10,706 nucleotides of DNA from positions 1 to 10,706 of the forward strand of contig DAOOUW010000053.1 of NCBI GenBank assembly GCA_035390885.1. The letters run 5' to 3'. Below, piece after piece: positions 7,404 to 10,706 of this stretch (positions are counted from its first letter, which is position 1; the number at the start of each line of letters is the position of its first letter). A program made the position numbers and the translations under genes. The notes under the pieces were generated by a model that had not been told where the DNA came from, made no database searches, and saw only the letters and a list, made by a program, of their open reading frames with translations. Source of the stretch: JAOAFT01 sp035390885. GTDB lineage: Bacteria; Bacteroidota; Ignavibacteria; UBA10030.

Positions 7404-8879
7404 ATGAAACGCAATATCTGGATAATCGGACTTTTAGTAGTTACTGTTTCTCTCTCTGCACAGGCGCAATTAGCCGAAGATGCACTTCGATTTTCACAAT
7501 ATAGATTAGGAGTTGGCGCTCAGACATTAAGTCTTGGCGGAGCATCGGTTGGCATTTCGAATGATTTTACTGCTTTGTTCTCAAATCCTGCAGGGCTGGC
7601 ACAACAACGTGATTATGAGTTTTCCCTTGGTTTTTCGCAGAATAGTTTTTCTAATGATGTTTCCTTCTGGCATGGGAAGGAATCCGTTGATAATAATAAA
7701 TTCAATCTCGACAATCTTGGTTTTGTTTATCCTATCCCGACTCGCCGCGGCAGTCTCACTTTTGCATTAGGATTTGGACGAATGCAGCAATTCAACACAG
7801 CATCTTCGTTTGGAGGATTCAATATCCAGAATTCCTTTGTGGAAGTTTTGACGCCAACCAATGATTTATGGGCGATGTCACCTGATGACCGGAGAAATTT
7901 TTTAGATAATGATATATCTTATCAACTCTGGCTTTCAGATACATCTAATGGTTATCTATGGCCGATATTGACGGATAGTTTATATCAACATGGGAATATT
8001 ATCGAGGAGGGTGGAATAAATCACTGGTCGATTGGAATGGGAATAGATATTGCTCCAAACTTTTCGTTTGGAGTGTCTTTTAATCTGGCTTCAGGGAAGT
8101 ATTCTTACGATCGTGAATATGTTGAGTCTGACGTGAACAATGTCTATCACTATGCTTTCCCATGGAATATCAATCGCTTTCTCTATTTGCAAAATGTTAC
8201 CGATGATATTAGCGGTTTTAATATGTTACTTGGAGTGATGTACCGTGTTGAAAATAAGTTTCGCATTGGATTAACATTACGTACGCCGACATGGTACTCT
8301 ATTTCAGAGGGATATGGTACAAAGTATCAAAGTGAATTTGATAATGGATATAAATATTGGCAGGATATTACTAATAGCAGTGAATATAGTATTACAACTC
8401 CTATGATATTAAGCGGTGGATTATCGATTCAACCTGTTCACTGGTTCTTGTTATCAGGCGATGTTGAGTATGTTGATTATACTCAAATAGAAATGAAGGC
8501 GGATGACCCTACGCTCAACGATCACCTCAAAGAGCAAGAGAACAGAGCGCGATTTTCCTTGTTCCGAGAAACAACAAATCTTCGTGGCGGCGCAGAAGTA
8601 TCGCTCTTGAATGACATCCTTAAATTACGAGGCGGCATTGCGTGGTATCCATCGCCGTATAAATCAGATCGTTCGACGACAAAGTACGATCGTATGTACT
8701 ATACTGCAGGCATAGGCTTCTGTGCGCAAAAGAATATATCCATCAATCTGGCTTTTGCACTCGGGGATTGGAAATCAACTCAATCCACCGGAGATCTCTT
8801 CGATGTCAATGGAGCTACACAAACGAACGAATCTATTACTACGGAAGTATTCAATCTTACGTTTAGCTATCGATTCTAA
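7404..8879 (+). CDS. OmpP1/FadL-family outer-membrane transport protein
   Basis: Members of this family form outer-membrane barrels that let hydrophobic molecules such as fatty acids or aromatic hydrocarbons cross. The 491-residue product starts with a signal peptide (KRNIWIIGLLVV...), probably cleaved after A21 in AQA. The mature start carries the family landmark GAQTLSLGGASVGISNDFTA followed by NPAGLA (61-66), which plugs or lines the barrel in FadL relatives. The remainder shows amphipathic Gly/aromatic strands such as WSIGMGIDIAPNFSFGVSF, LRGGAEVSLL and KLRGGIAWYPSPY, and it ends NLTFSYRF, a good barrel-assembly signal with terminal Phe. GGAG lies 6 bases before the ATG. The substrate cannot be told from sequence. 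A PorV/UPF0164-like assignment is the main alternative, since it shares the GGA...NPAGLA motif, but the length favours OmpP1/FadL. Confidence 0.85.
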   Translation: MKRNIWIIGLLVVTVSLSAQAQLAEDALRFSQYRLGVGAQTLSLGGASVGISNDFTALFSNPAGLAQQRDYEFSLGFSQNSFSNDVSFWHGKESVDNNKFNLDNLGFVYPIPTRRGSLTFALGFGRMQQFNTASSFGGFNIQNSFVEVLTPTNDLWAMSPDDRRNFLDNDISYQLWLSDTSNGYLWPILTDSLYQHGNIIEEGGINHWSIGMGIDIAPNFSFGVSFNLASGKYSYDREYVESDVNNVYHYAFPWNINRFLYLQNVTDDISGFNMLLGVMYRVENKFRIGLTLRTPTWYSISEGYGTKYQSEFDNGYKYWQDITNSSEYSITTPMILSGGLSIQPVHWFLLSGDVEYVDYTQIEMKADDPTLNDHLKEQENRARFSLFRETTNLRGGAEVSLLNDILKLRGGIAWYPSPYKSDRSTTKYDRMYYTAGIGFCAQKNISINLAFALGDWKSTQSTGDLFDVNGATQTNESITTEVFNLTFSYRF

Positions 8880-8892
8880 TTTTTTACCTCTT

Positions 8893-8924
8893 GGCGGCGT
8901 CGTCACTAAAAAGGCGGCGCCGCT
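8893..8924 (+). terminator. GC-rich hairpin, probable terminator
   Basis: GGCGGCGTCGTC (8893-8904) pairs with GGCGGCGCCGCT (8913-8924) over 12 pairs, three of them G-T wobbles, around the loop ACTAAAAA. The following bases, GATATTTATTTTA, form a broken T-rich tract. It lies 13 bases after the FadL-like stop and probably ends that unit. Confidence 0.7.
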
Positions 8925-9014
8925 GATATTTATTTTACCCCCAAATCCACAAAAAATATCCTCTCATCGGAAGGAATTTCTATTACTCCAATAGTTTCCT
9001 GCATCGACATCACG

Positions 9015-9044
9015 TTGGTTTTCTATCGAATACTTCATTATATT
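9015..9044 (+). promoter_or_regulatory. possible sigma-70-like promoter
   Basis: TTGGTT (9015-9020) and TATATT (9039-9044) are separated by 18 bases. They lie in the otherwise empty stretch 8925-9204, the only place where transcription of the large downstream gene could restart. The implied leader is about 150 bases. Confidence 0.35.
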
Positions 9045-9060
9045 AAGGAAGTTTCTCCAT

Positions 9061-9168
9061 GTGGTTCATTTGCGCACGGAAATTGCCGAGGAAATTCTTA
9101 ATTTTGAAGGCATAGCGCCCAGCAAAATTCCTGTGCTTTCGATAATCCTGCGCGGAGATAAAAATTAA
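9061..9168 (+). CDS. possible 35-residue mini-ORF
   Basis: A GTG at 9061, 9 bases after GGAAG (9047-9051), opens a 35-codon frame beginning VHLRTEIAEEILNFEGIAPS and ending at TAA 9166-9168. It is in the same frame as the large gene at 9205 but separated from it by TAA and a TAG at 9190-9192. It has no recognisable motif. It may be a leader peptide, a remnant of an older N-terminal part, or chance. Apart from this and the possible promoter, I see nothing in 8925-9204. Confidence 0.25.
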   Translation: MVHLRTEIAEEILNFEGIAPSKIPVLSIILRGDKN

Positions 9169-9204
9169 AAATGTATGTTTCATCATCTATAGAGATGGAA
9201 TACT

Positions 9205-10706
9205 ATGCAATTACCTGGTAAACCAATCGCATCATTGCGTGCAGATGCAATGGATTTTATTAACCTGTACTCGTCGCTTGGTGAACGAGCGGAAAATTTT
9301 CTTCCCAAACATGTTTTCGATAGCTTGAAGTACTTTGTGAGGCTGTGTTGTGAAGAGCCCGACGATCCTACTCGTCAGCAGACTGAAATTGATAAATTCA
9401 TCCTTGAGTTAAAGGAGCTTATTCCAGGATATGTTGACGTATCGCTTCTTCTCTTTCCACACGAGGACTCAAAAGCATTTCAGTACACTGCCAAGAAGCA
9501 GAAATTCATCAAAGAACTGACGTCGCTCATTGACACCGAGTTAGTTGATGATGAGACAAAAAAGCAAACATTGAACGTTCTTAGAACTCATGATTTCTCT
9601 ATTGGAACTCCTCCGGTATCTCAAGGACAGGTGGAGTTTATGTACAAACTTATTCTCGGCGATAATGTTCGAGAGTTAAGAAAATTCCGCGATGTCATTG
9701 GAATCAGCGGCGATATCGAAGAAGCGCAGTGGAATTACTTCATGGATGTGCTCGATCAGATGATTATTCAAAGCACGCACTACACGACAAACGGAGAAAA
9801 GAAAGATTTCCTTGCCCGCTCAGAATTGACAACGACATTCCGCGGCTTGAGCGGCTTTATTCGTACAGCCGTTGGCGGTGGAGCAAATACTGTCGTAGAA
9901 TTGCTGAGGGATGAAGTATTCAATGCAAATGATGTGCGCGTTATTGAATTTACCGATGCGGACGCGCTTTACGAAACCATCCATGATGATCGAACAAGCA
10001 TCTTTGTTGTTAAAGCAAAAAATATGCGGAAGAATGTCTTTAACAATATTAAATGGTTCCCATATCTGACGCGAATTGTTTTTGTCGATGATTCGCCAGA
10101 ATCTCGGAGCACGAATACGTCGCTCGTGTTTGCATTCCATAATAAAATTATTGCCACGCTCGATAAAGTACATACAAAGAAACTTGGTCCACTTGCAAAT
10201 ACCCAGCTTAACCTGCGACTTATTCTGGATAGAGTGAATGATGAAATGCTCGAGAAATTTCGTGTATGCACCGAGCAAAAGATTGCAGACTACGACCAGG
10301 AGTTGCTTGAATTAAAACAGGAACAATTAGGAGAGACCAATAATCTCAAAAAGGATATTACACTTTTTAAGTTCAACGATTACGCCAAACAAATTATAAA
10401 AGACAAGTATGCTCTTACAAACCTACGCGATTACATTGAATTAATTCAAAACTGTAAGAATCCCGCGTCCTTAAAGAAGCTCAATCAGGAACTTATTCAG
10501 GAATTCGAGGCTCGTACAAAAGCATATTTCTATTCGAACATTGAGCAAGTGCACATTGCAACCATTGTTGAAGGCGGCGGACGAGGACAACTTCGTACCT
10601 ATGGCGAATATCTTCTTCAACGAAAACTTAAACCATTGGATCCAAAGCTTGTCGAAAAGTGCAAAATTATTATTGACATTATTCCCAACAACTACGAACG
10701 CACGCT
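9205..10706 (+). CDS. large protein of unknown family, 3' end outside window
   Basis: An ATG at 9205 opens a frame without stops to the right edge: 500 complete codons plus two bases. The product begins MQLPGKPIASLRADAMDF, has no signal peptide or membrane span in the visible part, and is charged and soluble-looking, so a cytoplasmic location is likely. Residues 1-150 look helical. About 205-320 look alpha/beta, with strands such as VRVIEF, SIFVVKAK and RIVFVDDS, and a Gly-rich turn AVGGGAN. A Glu/Lys/Leu-rich stretch at about 355-390 (EQKIADYDQELLELKQEQ) should form a coiled coil. Near 453-470 lies another glycine motif, EGGGRGQLRTYGEYLL. I found no Walker, kinase, nuclease or other catalytic signature and cannot name a family. 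Only a weak GGA precedes the start at 5 bases, so the start is likely but not certain. Its neighbours give no functional clue. Confidence 0.8.
   Translation, partial: MQLPGKPIASLRADAMDFINLYSSLGERAENFLPKHVFDSLKYFVRLCCEEPDDPTRQQTEIDKFILELKELIPGYVDVSLLLFPHEDSKAFQYTAKKQKFIKELTSLIDTELVDDETKKQTLNVLRTHDFSIGTPPVSQGQVEFMYKLILGDNVRELRKFRDVIGISGDIEEAQWNYFMDVLDQMIIQSTHYTTNGEKKDFLARSELTTTFRGLSGFIRTAVGGGANTVVELLRDEVFNANDVRVIEFTDADALYETIHDDRTSIFVVKAKNMRKNVFNNIKWFPYLTRIVFVDDSPESRSTNTSLVFAFHNKIIATLDKVHTKKLGPLANTQLNLRLILDRVNDEMLEKFRVCTEQKIADYDQELLELKQEQLGETNNLKKDITLFKFNDYAKQIIKDKYALTNLRDYIELIQNCKNPASLKKLNQELIQEFEARTKAYFYSNIEQVHIATIVEGGGRGQLRTYGEYLLQRKLKPLDPKLVEKCKIIIDIIPNNYERT

Noticed and set aside
9820..10278. 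152-codon - strand frame, and a 100-codon frame nested with it
   Set aside because: Both are antisense to the long unbroken + strand frame from 9205 and lack a ribosome site or motif.
1..10706. CRISPR array, tRNA, rRNA, insertion sequence, phage or defence genes
   Set aside because: No regularly spaced repeats, cloverleaf pattern, transposase or integrase motif, or known defence domain was seen on either strand.

Overview
The window is a moderately AT-rich, densely coded bacterial segment in which every supported gene lies on the + strand. Double-membrane features are clear: a FadL/OmpP1-type barrel, a second putative barrel with a signal peptide, and a lipoprotein with a lipobox. This style, together with usable Shine-Dalgarno sites (one is AAGGAGG), fits the Bacteroidota/Chlorobiota/Ignavibacteria side of the FCB group. 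That placement is an inference, not something the sequence proves.

Layout. Positions 1-461 hold the 3' end of a beta-propeller-like protein, followed by a strong hairpin (473-500). A non-coding stretch then carries two inverted copies of a REP-like palindromic repeat (583-668). Next comes a probable four-gene operon: recN (DNA repair ATPase, 761-2476), cysS (cysteinyl-tRNA synthetase, 2491-3948), an amidohydrolase-fold protein (4007-5515) and a small exported barrel-like protein (5535-6308). It closes at a clear intrinsic terminator (6351-6393). A second unit has a Trp/Tyr-rich, Ser/Arg-tailed lipoprotein (6458-7387) and an OmpP1/FadL-family outer-membrane protein (7404-8879), ending at a GC-rich hairpin (8893-8924). 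After about 325 bases with only a doubtful mini-ORF and a possible promoter, a large protein of unknown family starts at 9205 and runs off the window. At least 500 residues of it are visible.

The most interesting item is the amidohydrolase-fold gene. Its fold landmarks align with the TrzA/SAH-deaminase branch, but almost every metal-binding and catalytic position is substituted (HxH to HxR, His to Asn twice, Asp to Gly, Glu to Ala). It therefore looks like a conserved-frame pseudoenzyme, placed directly before an envelope protein. Other points worth a look are the inverted repeat pair, the unusual lipoprotein and the unrecognised large protein. I see no CRISPR array, tRNA, rRNA, transposase, phage gene or recognisable defence system.
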